This document shows, in pieces, positions 1 through 9,899 of a stretch of 64,000 nt of DNA; within the stretch, counting starts at the first letter, position 1, and every line of letters starts with the position of its first letter. The notes beneath the pieces are model-generated. The model did no database searches. It was not told the origin of the DNA and saw only the letters and a list, made by a program, of their open reading frames with translations. Both the position numbers and the translations under genes were made by a program. This DNA is from Acorus gramineus (Eukaryota; Streptophyta; Magnoliopsida; Acorales; Acoraceae), in the NCBI GenBank assembly GCA_030737835.1, contig CM060850.1, positions 17,108,690 to 17,172,689 of the forward strand, written 5' to 3'.

Positions 1-960
1 CGCCCGGACGCGCCGCCGCGCCTCAGCCCGCGCACCCCGCACGCCTCGCGCCGCCCGCGAGCACCCCGCGCGCCCCCGCGCGCAGCGCCTCGCCTCGCGC
101 GCACCACCACGGCCTCACCGCTCCCCGCGCGCACCACCACGGCCTCCCCGCGCCCCGCGCGCACCGCCCGCGCGCACCCCCGCCTGCACTGCGCCCCCGC
201 GCAGCGCCCAAGACTGCCTGACGCACGCCCGAGTGCCCGCCTGGCGCCCAGCGCCCCGGGCCCTGACCCAGCACCCAGCACCCGCAGCCCAGCACCCCGG
301 CGCTCAGCGCCCAACACCCGGGACCGTCACCCAGCGTCCACGCGCACGCCCGCGCAGCACGCACCCAGCGCGCCTGGCAGCACGCGCTCAGCGCGCCTGC
401 CAGCCTGCGCGCGCTGCTGCCCGCGCTGCCTGCCTACACGCGTCGCCGAGTGGCCCGAGCACCGCTCGCCTACCCACCCGAGTACCGTCCGCCTGGTGCC
501 CGAGCACCCCCTGCCAGCTGCCCGAGCATGGCCTGCCAGCCGGCCTGCCCTGCTCGCGCAGCCCGCAGCCTGCCAGCTCCGCACGCCTCCCCCTGCACCC
601 CCCGAGCGCACGCCCGCGCGCGCACCCGCGCGCACGCGCTCGCGCGCCCAGCAAACTGGTGCACCTGCTCCCTGCCTACCCGGCTAGCCTCACCCAGCGC
701 GCCCAGCGTGCCTGCGCACAGCACGCCCAGCACGCGCGCCTGCTGGCCACTATCTCCCCCCGACTGCATGCCCGCGCGCACGCCCGCGCGCATGCCCGCG
801 CGCACGCACGCGCGCGCCTGCCAAACTGCCCTGCCAGCCGCGCCAGCTGCTGCTGCCCTGCCCGAGACAGCCACCACCACTGCCCGAGGCCACCTCCCAC
901 CCATTCCCGAGCACCTCCACCACCACCCACCGACCTCCGACCACCACCCCCGCCCTCCGA
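1..960. repeat. CpG-rich hypervariable block of LTR A
   Basis: This is low-complexity sequence built from CGCGCGCACGCC, CCCAGCACC and CTGCTGC words, extremely rich in C+G and CpG, with long alternating purine-pyrimidine runs. Open frames run through it on both strands because stop codons are rare at this composition; they are not genes. The same block sits at the same place in LTRs B, F, G, H, C and C2. Confidence 0.85.
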
Positions 961-1639
961 CGGCCACCCACCGCCGCCGACCTCCACCCAACCCCAAAAT
1001 CCACCTCCAAGCATACATCTATGCAAGAAAAGTGAAGAAAATGCCTTACCAAGGGGAGGAAGCGAAGTCCGGGTGCTCTCCGCGCACCGAAACCCTTCTC
1101 AACGGCTCTCTTATGCCCCGATCTACCTTGGCCTTCGAAACGGGCCAAATCAGAGGACAAAGAGGGGAGGTCGGGGAGGCTAGGATCGCCGGAAAAGGGA
1201 TTTGAGAACACCGGAGGGTAGATCGGGACCCGATCTACACTTCCCGTGCTTTAGGTTTTAAGCTTTGAGGGCTCTAAGGGCTTCAAATGGGAGGAAAAGA
1301 GAGAGAGGAGAGAGAAAATGAGTTTGGGGAAGACAATGAACAGTAACTCGGGATTTTAGATCCTACTTATTTATAGTGCGCGACTTAAAAACCCGGATAC
1401 GCCCCGGAACTGTGAAATTTTTGTAAACGATGCCGGAATTCGATGAAATTTTCGTGAGAGGTCTAAAATGGCACCAGGACACCAAATATGCAGTTAGATT
1501 TCCAATCGGAGTCCTCTAGCTCAGGACGATAGCTAACAGTCCAAAAATTAGCGGTTCCGATCGAAAACCCTAAAAATTTTTAAAACTGCCAGGACGCTCT
1601 AACGGTTACCTGCAGGCTAAAAGTGACACAAGTATAACA
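1..1639 (-). mobile_element. Tekay-type LTR A, 5' portion, runs off left edge
   Basis: The minus-strand LTR starts at 1639 with TGTTATACTTGTGTCAC, the same terminus as the other Tekay-type LTRs here. It carries the U3, the donor-like TTGGTAAG motif near 1049 and then the CpG-rich block up to the window edge. It directly abuts the 3' LTR fragment of element B at 1640, so it most likely inserted in B's LTR in the same orientation, at the edge of the CpG-rich block. Its other end and any target duplication lie outside the window. It could be a solo LTR or the end of a whole element; this cannot be decided here. Confidence 0.75.
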
Positions 1640-2310
1640 ACCCACAGCCACCCACAGCCACCCAACCCAAATCCATCCCCCTAGCATACATCTATGCAAG
1701 AAAAGAGAGGAAAAGAGGCTTACCAAGGGGAGGAAGCGAAGTCCGGTTGCTCTCCACGCACCGAAACCTCCCTCAAAAGGCTTCTAACGCCCGGATCTAC
1801 CTCCACCACCGAAATGGCTCAAATCAGGGAAGAAGAGGGGGGACGGAGGGGCAAATCTCACCGGAATTCGAATTTGAAAGCACCGGGGTGTAGATCGGGA
1901 CCCGATCTACACTTCCTATGCTTTAGGTTTTAAGCTTTGAGGGCTCTAGGGGGGTCAAAAGTGAGAAAAAGAGAGAGGGGAGAGAGAAAAACTCATTTGG
2001 TAGGGATGATGAACAGTACCTCGAAAATTAGATCCCATCCTTATATAGTGAGCGACTTAAAAACCCAGATACGCCCCGGAACTGCGAAATTTCAGAAACG
2101 TTACCGGAATTCAACGAAATTTTCGTGAGAGGTCTAAAACGGCACCAGGACACCAAATATGCAGTTAGATTTTCAATCGGAGTCCTTTAACTCAGGACGA
2201 TAGCTAACAGTCCAAAAATTAGCGGTTCCGATCGAAAACCCTAAAAATTTTAAAAACTGCCAGAACACTCCAACGGTTACCAGCAGGCTAAAAGTGACAC
2301 AAGTATAACA
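1640..2310 (-). mobile_element. 3' LTR fragment of element B
   Basis: It starts at 2310 with TGTTATACTTGTGTCAC, right after the polypurine tract, and matches 8430-9100 closely. It contains the TATA region (about 2039-2048) and the donor-like site near 1723, and stops where LTR A begins. Confidence 0.85.
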
Positions 2311-2322
2311 TTCTTCCCCCTT
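2311..2322 (-). other. Polypurine tract of element B
   Basis: On the minus strand AAGGGGGAAGAA lies directly upstream of the 3' LTR start. This is the expected position of the primer for plus-strand DNA synthesis. Confidence 0.8.
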
Positions 2323-3471
2323 AGGAAATTTTGTCCTCAAAATATGCAAAAACATCTACGAGGGGAAAAAGATGCGGATACGCGTCACACCTGGCATCCA
2401 TGAGCTTCCATGTGTCCTTGACACCGGAACGGTGCTGCCATTTCACCTCGACCAACTGGACGGTCTTGGTGCAGAGCCTCCTCACGCGGCGGTCCATGAT
2501 CTCAATCGACTGCTCCACGAATGACTGTCCGGCTCAGAGACAAGCGGCTCGAACGGGATGACGTGAGCAGGATCGTGGACATAACGCCTCGGCCATGGGA
2601 CAAGGACGACGTCGTGGGCATGAACCAGCTGTGGGGGAAAGGCTACATGATAAGCCACCTCCCCAATCCACTCAATGACGAGAAAAGGTCCCATTAAAGA
2701 GCAACTCAGCTTGCCCCGAACGTCGAAACAGAGGGTGCCCCTAAACCAGGACACCTTCTGAAAAATATGGTCGCCAAAACCCAAAGGTAAGCCCCTGACG
2801 ACGATGACTTGGGTAGCCCTCTGTCGGTTCTGGGAGGTGCAGATATACACACGAACCAACCCGGCCACCGTAAGGTCAAACAACTAACTTATGGCCCCTC
2901 CAACTGGCGCTCCACTACCGTCCCAACACAAGGGAGGTATGAAACTGCGCCTGTAGAGTGCCCTTCACAGATCCATCTGGGTGCTCGAATGGCAGTCGCT
3001 TGCAGGCATACCCCAACAATGGGTGGTGCCTCACCCAACTGCCCTCATCATCGAGCACGCAGGCACATAGCATGTCCTCCAAGGTTCGAATCGCCCTCAT
3101 TGACTGGCTGTCCATCGGCGATGAAACGCTATACTTAAATGGAGGCTCGCGCCAAAGGCTGCGCCACAACCTCAAAGTAACCCTCGCGTCTCAACCGAAA
3201 ATAGCGCCGACTGGAGTGCCATGAAGACGAACAATCGCGAAGGTGGAAACCCACGTCAAGACGTCCAGAGACTCAATCAGTCTGATAGGGAGGGAATCGC
3301 GGACTTAGTCAGTCGGTCAATGATCACCCAGACGGCGTCGTGACCCGAACGTGACATTAACGAGTCTGCAACAATCCCTGACAACCCACTCTCACGTCCA
3401 CTGAGGAATCTTGATGGACTGACGCTTTTCACGCGATGATGATTCTCGAACTTTGCCTGAGGGCATGCCAA
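2321..3471 (-). pseudogene. Integrase and chromodomain-like remnant of element B
   Basis: Recognisable integrase pieces appear in the expected order: VIIDRLTKSA (catalytic core region), a stretch with MDSQSMRAIRTLEDML that corresponds to the usual TDGQSERTIQTLED region, then the C-terminal GKLSCSLMGPFLVIEWIGEV and YVHDPAHVIPFEPL motifs. It ends in a chromodomain-like segment (LVEVKWQHRS ... YPHLF) typical of Tekay/Del chromoviruses, where it is thought to steer integration to heterochromatin. The region is a fossil with many breaks. Element C2 keeps a homologous stretch at about 59330-60010. Confidence 0.75.
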
Positions 3472-3962
3472 CCTGGGGAAACAAGGTCACCCACATCATC
3501 TTATCATCACACCACAGCAACTCAACAAAGACTACCCCAAAGTAGTCCTCGGAAACCCAATAAAACTTTTGAGATCCACGAAGGCATCCGGCGCATTCGT
3601 CAACCCCGACGGCAGTACTTAAAACTCGTAGTGCCTGAACGGTCACGAAAGGCCATCTACGGGATGTCCAACTCTCGGATCTCCGGCTTGTGGTACCCTT
3701 GTGCGAAGATCGATCTAACAGCAGACACTCGCTCTCAGAGCTGCTCAAATAGATCATCGATTCGCGGCAAAGGTAATTGATCTTCTACCTCCACAGGGAG
3801 ATCAAAACAACACCATGAACAATCAAGTTCGGATTCTGCTCCTCGGGCATGGCTGGCGCTCATGATAACACTTACACGCTGGGTAAGCCGCTCAACCGCA
3901 CTTAATCCACAAGACATGCAATAAGGGGTCGTCGGACCTCGACAATGCCTATGCAACGTCAT
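3440..3962 (-). pseudogene. Reverse transcriptase N-half remnant of element B
   Basis: The motif PLPRIDDLFEQL is the standard YPLPRIDDLFDQL stretch of Ty3/gypsy reverse transcriptase; further along come pieces equivalent to the GYHQLRIRE and FGLTNAPA regions. It is broken. It lies 3' of the thumb/RNase H piece at 4266-4760, the reverse of the normal domain order. The homologous piece in C2 is at about 58707-59170. Confidence 0.7.
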
Positions 3963-4265
3963 CTATCTGATATGGCGGTCAAGTCCCATCACGAACGCTA
4001 GCATCGCGTCTCCTTATTTGCGACTAATGTGGGGCAAAACGCGACAGTATCTACAACTGTGCTTACATGCCGCCAGAGATAGGCCGCTCATCACAACCAT
4101 TGGAACTCCGGCATCCTGCACTCCATGGGCAGATTCATCACGGGGAGTCCATGCTTTCGTCATCATTTAGCAGCACTCTCCCGGTGTGGCCTCTACCTGG
4201 TAGCCTCCCAAGCCCGCTATCTCTGCCATATGGGCGCACCAACAAGCATAGCATCTGGGAGCACC

Positions 4266-4760
4266 TCATAGGGCTCTGGCCTCAACCGGGCAGCTACAAC
4301 ACATAATGATTATCGAAGCGACTCCAGATGCCACTATGGAACCCTGTCCACTAGCGATCGCCCACTGAGCTGCAATAGGACGCACCTGATTCCGATCGAA
4401 CGCATCACCACACCCAATTGCGATGCGTCGGAGCAAACTGCGAACCCACCCCTCCCAGACGGAAGGTAAGAACTGGCGCTGAGGTGAGCCTCCGATAAAA
4501 CTCCAGAAAGCTCTCCTCGCAAGAAGGGGACCACTCGAACCGGACATCTTTCCAAGTAAAGCGGTTAAGAGGAACAGCTATCTTCGAGAGACCCTCGTCA
4601 AGCTTCCTGCAATAACCCGCCAACTCGGGAAGCTCCGAATCCTTGCGGGGTTCGACGGCCTACGCCAATTCGACATAGCAAGCGTCTTACCCGGGTCCAC
4701 AGATATGCCTTCACCAGAAATCACTCAGCCCAAAAGGCCTTAACCTCTAACCAAACTCGC
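4266..4760 (-). pseudogene. RT C-terminal / RNase H N-terminal remnant, out of order, in element B
   Basis: The stretch AGYCRKLDEGLSKIAVPLNR followed by FEWSPSCEESF and LTSAPVLTF is the connection between reverse transcriptase and RNase H of Ty3/gypsy pol; a DAS motif of RNase H follows. Upstream (about 4700) lies a GISVDPGK piece of the RT thumb. All of this precedes the RT N-half, so pol order is permuted. The 3' part of this piece is also present in C2 at about 58240-58380. Confidence 0.65.
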
Positions 4761-4789
4761 ACTTGATCTCTCATCTATCTGATGCTTCC

Positions 4790-5350
4790 ATGGCATCCCT
4801 TACCTGGGAAAAGAAACCTCGGGAGGGCACCATGAAATCCCGATATAGGATACCCCGACAACCAAACAAGGAACACGAAGTACCCTAGCCCGGGTTCCAA
4901 CGCCGACCTCACAAGGCCCCTTAATCCAGAAAGGAACACTGGAAGAAGACATCATTTAAAAGAACACCACTAACCCCTCCGGATCATCTACCTCTAGATG
5001 ATCACCCAACGATGTCATTCAACATCCTTCTCAAGACCGGACCCAACCTCCGTGGGAATGGTCGAACAGCAATTTGGGTCACGAGTTGACGCGTCTTTGT
5101 CTCATCCACACCCTCACTCCCATCAGGAGACATATTGGGACTTTGGGAGAGACTTAGACTGCTCTCTACCCCTGGTCCACCGGTAGCCTCTCCCCGCTCC
5201 GTAGCTCGCCTGGTCCTCTGACCGGGAACCTGTCTAACGCCGGGGCTGTACTACGCGGATCCAACGAAGGGGAGAGCGATTTCCACGCTCGCGACACCAT
5301 CCATTAATCCATTTCCGGGTTAGCCCCTACCTGACACACTCCCACGATCA
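4790..5350 (-). repeat. LTR-derived segments inside the internal region of B
   Basis: Positions 4800-4930 match the LTR part that reads TTGCGAGG ... GAGACCCGGGTTAGGGTA ... CTTGTTTGGTTGTCGG in LTRs E, F and G, and 5130-5350 match another LTR part (ACCGGTAGCCTCTCC ... GGATCCAACGAAGG). LTR sequence therefore fills the place where the gag-pol middle should be. The junction beside the first segment is also present in C2 near 58075. Confidence 0.7.
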
Positions 5351-5406
5351 GTACCCCTCCGACTGCATCGGCGGTACCTACGGATGAGAGCCTCCTGCCA
5401 GGACGG

Positions 5407-5877
5407 CTACAACCCGGCCTCTTTAACTCGAACAACCACACTCAATACTCGCGCTGCAGCCTCTAGCTCCACCTCCCTCACTAGGGGATCCTGAACTCTC
5501 ACCGCTGGAAACACCACGGGGACTGGGGGTACTTTGGGTACCACAGGCGGATCTGCTACCAAGGGGACCTGTGGAACTGCATCACGGGCCGCCCTCAGCT
5601 CCCGGATCTCCCGCGTCTGCTCTACCAACACTCTGGTCTGGGCCTCCAGTGCCTTGATCCGAGTCTCCACCGAATCCGCTATCCGAGCGAACGCACGTTC
5701 CCGTGCGGGAGGCTCCTGCGCCGATCCTGGCCTCACAGCCGTGGACTCTCCAGTAGCATCCTCGCCTCTAGGTCCGAAAACCTCCAAAGGTCGAGAGGGA
5801 CCATGTCCGCGCCGTCCTCCACGAGGAGACATATCAGCAATCCCAAGAAAACCAGACACTAGGATCAGAATACTCAT
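5407..5877 (-). pseudogene. gag N-terminal remnant of element B
   Basis: An open stretch of about 150 codons begins shortly after the primer site. It has a basic, Gly/Arg/Pro-rich start (PRGGRRGHG) followed by a predicted coiled-coil region (ADSVETRIKALEAQTRVL), which is typical of the N-terminus of Tekay-type gag. No zinc knuckle is seen. It is a truncated fossil. Confidence 0.55.
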
Positions 5878-5933
5878 CTCGAAATCCTAGGACTCATCTC
5901 TACGAAAGAAGACCATTGGCTCTGACAGGACCA

Positions 5934-5946
5934 GGCTCTGATACCA
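5934..5946 (-). other. Primer binding site of element B (tRNA-iMet)
   Basis: The minus strand reads TGGTATCAGAGCC, complementary to the 3' end of initiator methionine tRNA, starting seven bases after the 5' LTR end at 5954. Confidence 0.9.
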
Positions 5947-6483
5947 CCTTTTTTGTCACGCCCCGGGCGTCCCCGAGACGCGGCAAGTGTATATATAATA
6001 TCAGAATCTACACAGGAGGTCAATAATATCATACACAAGCAGCCAGAATGACACACAGACAACAAAAGCAGGGCTGACATGATATATACACCAAATGCGG
6101 ATAACTAAAGACTGAATCTGTAATCAAAACACACTACAGACTCCATACATAATCACATGTCCTGTGAGAGCCAATATACATACAAAGACATCCAAATACA
6201 ACCAAACGCGTGCACAAGCACGGAAAATAATACATACTGGTACAAGGGATGCTGATAGTCTCTGAACTCGCGGGACGTGGCGCTACTCCGCTACTGATGA
6301 AGTCCCTCGGGGAGCTCCTCCTCCAGATCCGACTCAGATGACACTGAAGAAAAATATTGTGCGAGGGGTGAGCCACACGCTCAGTGAACGGCACAACCCA
6401 TGCATCACAGACAATATTGACCACAACCAGATAATCCTTAACATCCACAATACAATTACCAAAGCCACAATAACACAATTCCT

Positions 6484-6830
6484 CAAACTAGTGGGTCGCT
6501 AACGCCAACCCACTACACCCTCACCCTCACCCTCAATGGGTGACCAAGGATATTGGGACTAATCAACACAAAACCAACGGGTCGCTTCCGCCAACCCGCT
6601 ACACCCTCACCCTCAATGGGTGACCAAGGATATTGGGACTTACTACACCAATCCAGCAGGTCGCTATCGCCAACCTACTACACCCTCACCCTCACCCCTC
6701 AACAGGAGTGACATAGGATATTGGGACTGACAATCATCCATAGACAAATCCAGCGGGTCGCTCATCGCCAACCCACTACACCCTCACCCTCACCCTACAA
6801 CGGGTGACATAGGCTCTTGGGACTGACTAG
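6484..6830 (-). repeat. LTR minisatellite with GGGTGA runs, about four units (B)
   Basis: There are about four units of roughly 85-90 bp. Each has a GGGTCGCT..CGCCAACCC part, a run of two to three CCCTCA hexamers, and GGGTGAC..AGGATATTGGGACT. The minus strand carries G-runs spaced by TGA, a G-quadruplex-type pattern. Copy number differs between LTR copies: one in H and I, two in F and G, three in E. Confidence 0.8.
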
Positions 6831-7588
6831 GCTGTTGGTCACCCTTGGTCCACCGATAGTCTCTCCTCACTCCGTAGGTCGTTTGGCCACTCCCACGTTC
6901 AGCACAGTCCTTCACCAAATCAGGAGGCGCCTACTACTGGGAGCCCCTGCACGGGACAACCTGTCTAACGCTGAGGTGGTCTCTACACGGATCCAACGAA
7001 GGGAACAGAACAGCCTATCCATCGCATATGATCCACTCGGATCCGCAGACAACACATCATAACAACACTAATGTTCTGAATTCCTCAGAACCCACCAGGG
7101 CGCATAACTACGATGCGGGGAACATGCATAAGGTTATAACAAGGGTGGAATATCGTTGGGGAAAGAAACTCGGGAGGGCAGCGTGAGTTCCCGTTATAGG
7201 ACACCCCGACAACCAAACAAGGAACACGGTGTACCCTAACCCGGGTCTCACCGCTGTCCTCGCAAGGCCCCTCCCCTATAATATTCACTATAACATGCAA
7301 TTTAACAAATACTAGCATTTAATTAAATAAATAAACTAGTAGGGCACATGCATCGGCCGGGCTTCCTAACATGGAACCAGGGGACATGCTGCATGGCTCA
7401 TACACATATCCTAAGGGTGCAAGTCCCTAACATGCAAAGTCTAGGGTAACATGCATTCTACAATTAAATCATGCTCGCATGATATACATATTTCACATGC
7501 CAATATCTATCCATGGTGCCCGAGGAGAGGTCGGTATACGCTCAAGTGCGTATAACACCTCTCTACTGGGTTGGATTGTCCCACTCAC

Positions 7589-7624
7589 CGGTATCTGGGT
7601 CGTCGCGCGACCGTCCGTCTAGAT
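7589..7624 (-). other. 36-nt conserved segment between acceptor-like and donor-like sites (B)
   Basis: On the minus strand CTTGCAG precedes and GGTGAGTGG follows this 36-nt segment, which includes GGACGGTCGCGCGACGACCC. Exactly 36 nt are also found in F (14745-14780), G (25414-25449) and H (48332-48367), and 37 nt in C2 (55178-55214). The neighbouring intervals vary by hundreds of bases. It looks like a short leader exon; this is inferred from conserved flanking motifs only. Confidence 0.55.
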
Positions 7625-7739
7625 CTGCAAGACAGACATTCAATATGGTGAGAACAATGCATAAAATACCCAAAAATACATCTAAAATACCCAACACTCG
7701 GATAAACGTACATACGGCCCGTACGCACGTGTATCCGAG

Positions 7740-8380
7740 CATCCCGACTCACTCCCGAACCCACCGGGCAGCCGCACGCACGGCCACCCGCCCCGGGCGC
7801 ACAGCCGAGCCTCGGCCCGCGCGCCAAGGCGCACTGCTGAGCCCAGCCCGCACGCCCGGACACCACCGGCGCACTGTCGCACGCCGGCCCGCGCGCCCCG
7901 ACGCACTGCCGCACGCACGCGCACGCACGTGCGCGCCCGCGCGCACCGCGCGTCCAGCCCAGCGCGCCCCCGCGCGCACTGCACGCACGCCCCAGCACGC
8001 GCACGCACTGGCCCCCAGCACCGCGCGCACTGGCCCCCAGCACCGCGCCCAGGCGCATGCCCAGGCGCCCTGCCCGCGCGCGCGCACGCTCCGCGCGCTT
8101 GCGCGCACCCGCGCGCACTCCCGCGCACACCCCCGCTCGCACCAGCACCCGCGCGCACCCGCGCGCACGCACCCGCGCGCGACTGCGCGCCCGACTGCGC
8201 CCGCCAGCGCCCAGCACCCGCACCCAGCGCCCGCGCCCAGTGCCCAGCACCCAGCGCCCAGCACCACCCGCGCGCACGCCCGCGCGCACGCACGCGCGCG
8301 CCCTGCCAGTGGCCCTGCCTGCTGCGCCTGCTACTGCTGCGCCTGCTGCTGCTGCATGTGCTGCTGCCTGCCTGCCAGCC
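7740..8380. repeat. CpG-rich hypervariable block of LTR B
   Basis: The sequence is of the same CGCGCGCAC / CCCAGCACC type as at 1-960, lying between the donor-like site at 8515 and the acceptor-like site at 7625. Long open frames on both strands are a composition effect. Confidence 0.85.
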
Positions 8381-8828
8381 CGAGCTCCCTTCCCACCCAC
8401 CTCCGGCCACCAATGGCCTCCGACCACCACTCCGACGGCCACCCACAGCCACCCAACCCAAAATCCATCCCCCTAGCATACATCTATGCAAGAAAAGAGA
8501 GGAAAAGAGGCTTACCAAGGGGAGGAAGCGAAGTCCGGTTGCTCTCCACGCACCGAAACCTCCCTCAAAAGGCTTCTAACGCCCGGATCTACCTCCACCA
8601 CCGAAATGGCTCAAATCAGGGAAGAAGGGGGGACGGAGGGGCAAATCTCACCGGAATTCGAATTTGAAAGCACCAGGGTGTAGATCGGGACCCGATCTAC
8701 ACTTCCTATGCTTTAGGTTTTAAGCTTTGAGGGCTCTAGGGGGGTCAAAAGTGAGAAAAAGAGAGAGGGGAGAGAGAAAAACTCATTTGGTAGGGATGAT
8801 GAATAGTACCTCGAAAATTAGATCCCAT

Positions 8829-8838
8829 CCTTATATAG
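8829..8838 (-). promoter_or_regulatory. TATA box of the 5' LTR of B
   Basis: The minus strand reads CTATATAAGG about 310 bp upstream of the donor-like site. The same motif is in the 3' LTR at about 2039-2048, and G has CTATATAAAT at 24198-24207. It is the likely start region for element transcription. Confidence 0.6.
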
Positions 8839-9100
8839 TGAGCGACTTAAAAACCCAGATACGCCCCGGAACTGCGAAATTTCAGAAACGTTTTCGGAAT
8901 TCAACGAAATTTTCGTGAGAGGCCTAAAATGGCACCAGGACACCAAATATGCAGTTAGATTTTCAATCAGAGTCCTTTAACTCAGGACGATAGCTAACAG
9001 TCCAAAAATTAGCGGTTCCGATCGAAAACCCTAAAAATTTTAAAAACTGCCAGAACGCTCCAACGGTTACCAGCAGGCTAAAAGTGACACAAGTATAACA

Positions 9101-9644
9101 GAGGGTGATGTGAGGCCAGACCTATGATTTACCACACCGCCTAACGAGATGGATGTCTAGTGTTTCTATGCGACGTGTTTTAAAACCGTGTGCCTTTTGG
9201 CAAAGCAGCAATATAATACGTGAAAGCTTGGACGTTACAACATTTATTGAGGAAAGTCGTGAATTATCTTTCGTGAGAGTTGATGAATTGGTAAATGACT
9301 TTCTTAACATCAAGCAAACCTAAAAAGCATCAAAAGATTTAAAAAATTCATTTGGGGCTATGGTGAACTTGGTGACGGCATAGCTTCCCTAGTCACAAAA
9401 TTCTCCTAAGTTTTAAGAAAATATTTAATAAAATACTACATCAACCCTCAAAGAAATCTACTCTCGCATCCCCCACTATAAATTTCCCTCACCCTCCCAA
9501 ACTCATTTGAGAAGCGTTACAAATCTTATTTGTAACTCATTCTACTTGGGCTTTGTCACTTTATTATAGGAGACATTCCACAAAATTTATCCCATTAAGT
9601 TATGCATTAAGCTACGGGCATTGTTACACTCAATCCCCTTTTTG
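9101..9644. other. Low-copy AT-rich stretch without recognised genes
   Basis: This lies between the 5' LTR of B and the left MULE end. No coding region, RNA gene or repeat was recognised in it. The first five bases (GAGGG) are the likely target-site half for element B, but its partner is missing. Confidence 0.4.
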
Positions 9645-9730
9645 AGAAAAATTGATATAACTCCCTGTAAACTTGCATAAATTGATTTCAGTCCCTCTAA
9701 AATCGAATAATCGCCACGGGTCCCTGTAAA
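9645..9730 (+). repeat. Left terminal inverted repeat of the MULE
   Basis: It matches the reverse complement of 21065-21151 over about 85 bp with few differences, including GATATAACTCC versus CAATATAACTCC and a shared AATCGCCA..GGTCCCT. Confidence 0.75.
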
Positions 9731-9899
9731 GTATATGTGATTAACCGATTTAGTCTTTCTGTCAAATATCTGTTACTTTACAAGAAATATTCATCTGAAT
9801 ATTCTGTTTGTCTGACAGAGGGCGTTAAATGAACATTTAATATAGTCCCTACAAACTATAGAAAATTCAATTTAGTCCCTTCAAGGACTCAAATACCCT

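Larger units (their letters stand above)
1640..9100 (-). mobile_element. Tekay/Del-type Ty3/gypsy retrotransposon B (broken, 3' LTR incomplete)
   Basis: This element has 5' LTR 5954-9100, a tRNA-iMet primer site, an internal region of about 3.6 kb, a polypurine tract and 671 bp of 3' LTR (1640-2310). The integrase remnant is followed by a chromodomain-like tail with the motif YPHLF, which places it in the Tekay/Del group of chromoviruses. The coding part is broken many times and its pol pieces are out of the usual order, so it is non-autonomous. The retained 3' LTR differs from the matching part of the 5' LTR at roughly ten sites in 670 bp by eye (about 1.5%), so insertion is fairly recent, of the order of a million years or less at commonly used plant rates and older if this lineage evolves slowly. 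The left target duplication is lost or outside the window. Confidence 0.85.
5954..9100 (-). mobile_element. 5' LTR of element B
   Basis: This complete LTR of 3147 bp runs from TGTTATACTTGTGTCAC at 9100 to GGGGCGTGACA-type sequence at 5954 (TG...CA ends). In transcription order it holds U3 with a TATA box (8829-8838), donor-like TTGGTAAG (intron start at 8515), the CpG-rich block, acceptor-like CTTGCAG ending at 7625, a 36-nt segment, donor-like GGTGAGTGG (from 7588), the minisatellite at 6484-6830, acceptor-like TTCTTCAG ending at 6344, and the conserved 3' end. Confidence 0.9.

Noticed and set aside
233-1183. Long open frames (up to about 380 codons) through the CpG-rich LTR blocks, here and at 7513-8667, 14732-15562, 24222-25325 and 48390-49177
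   Set aside because: They exist on both strands and in several frames at once, have Ala/Arg/Pro-only composition and are not conserved between LTR copies; a result of high GC content.
5997-6090. Possible tRNA or small RNA gene near conserved LTR 3' ends
   Set aside because: The conservation is explained by LTR copies; no cloverleaf or internal promoter boxes could be drawn.
6520-6800. CCCTCACCCTCACCCTCAC runs as telomere-like repeats
   Set aside because: The plant telomere unit is TTTAGGG; these are GGGTGA units inside an LTR minisatellite found in all related LTRs.
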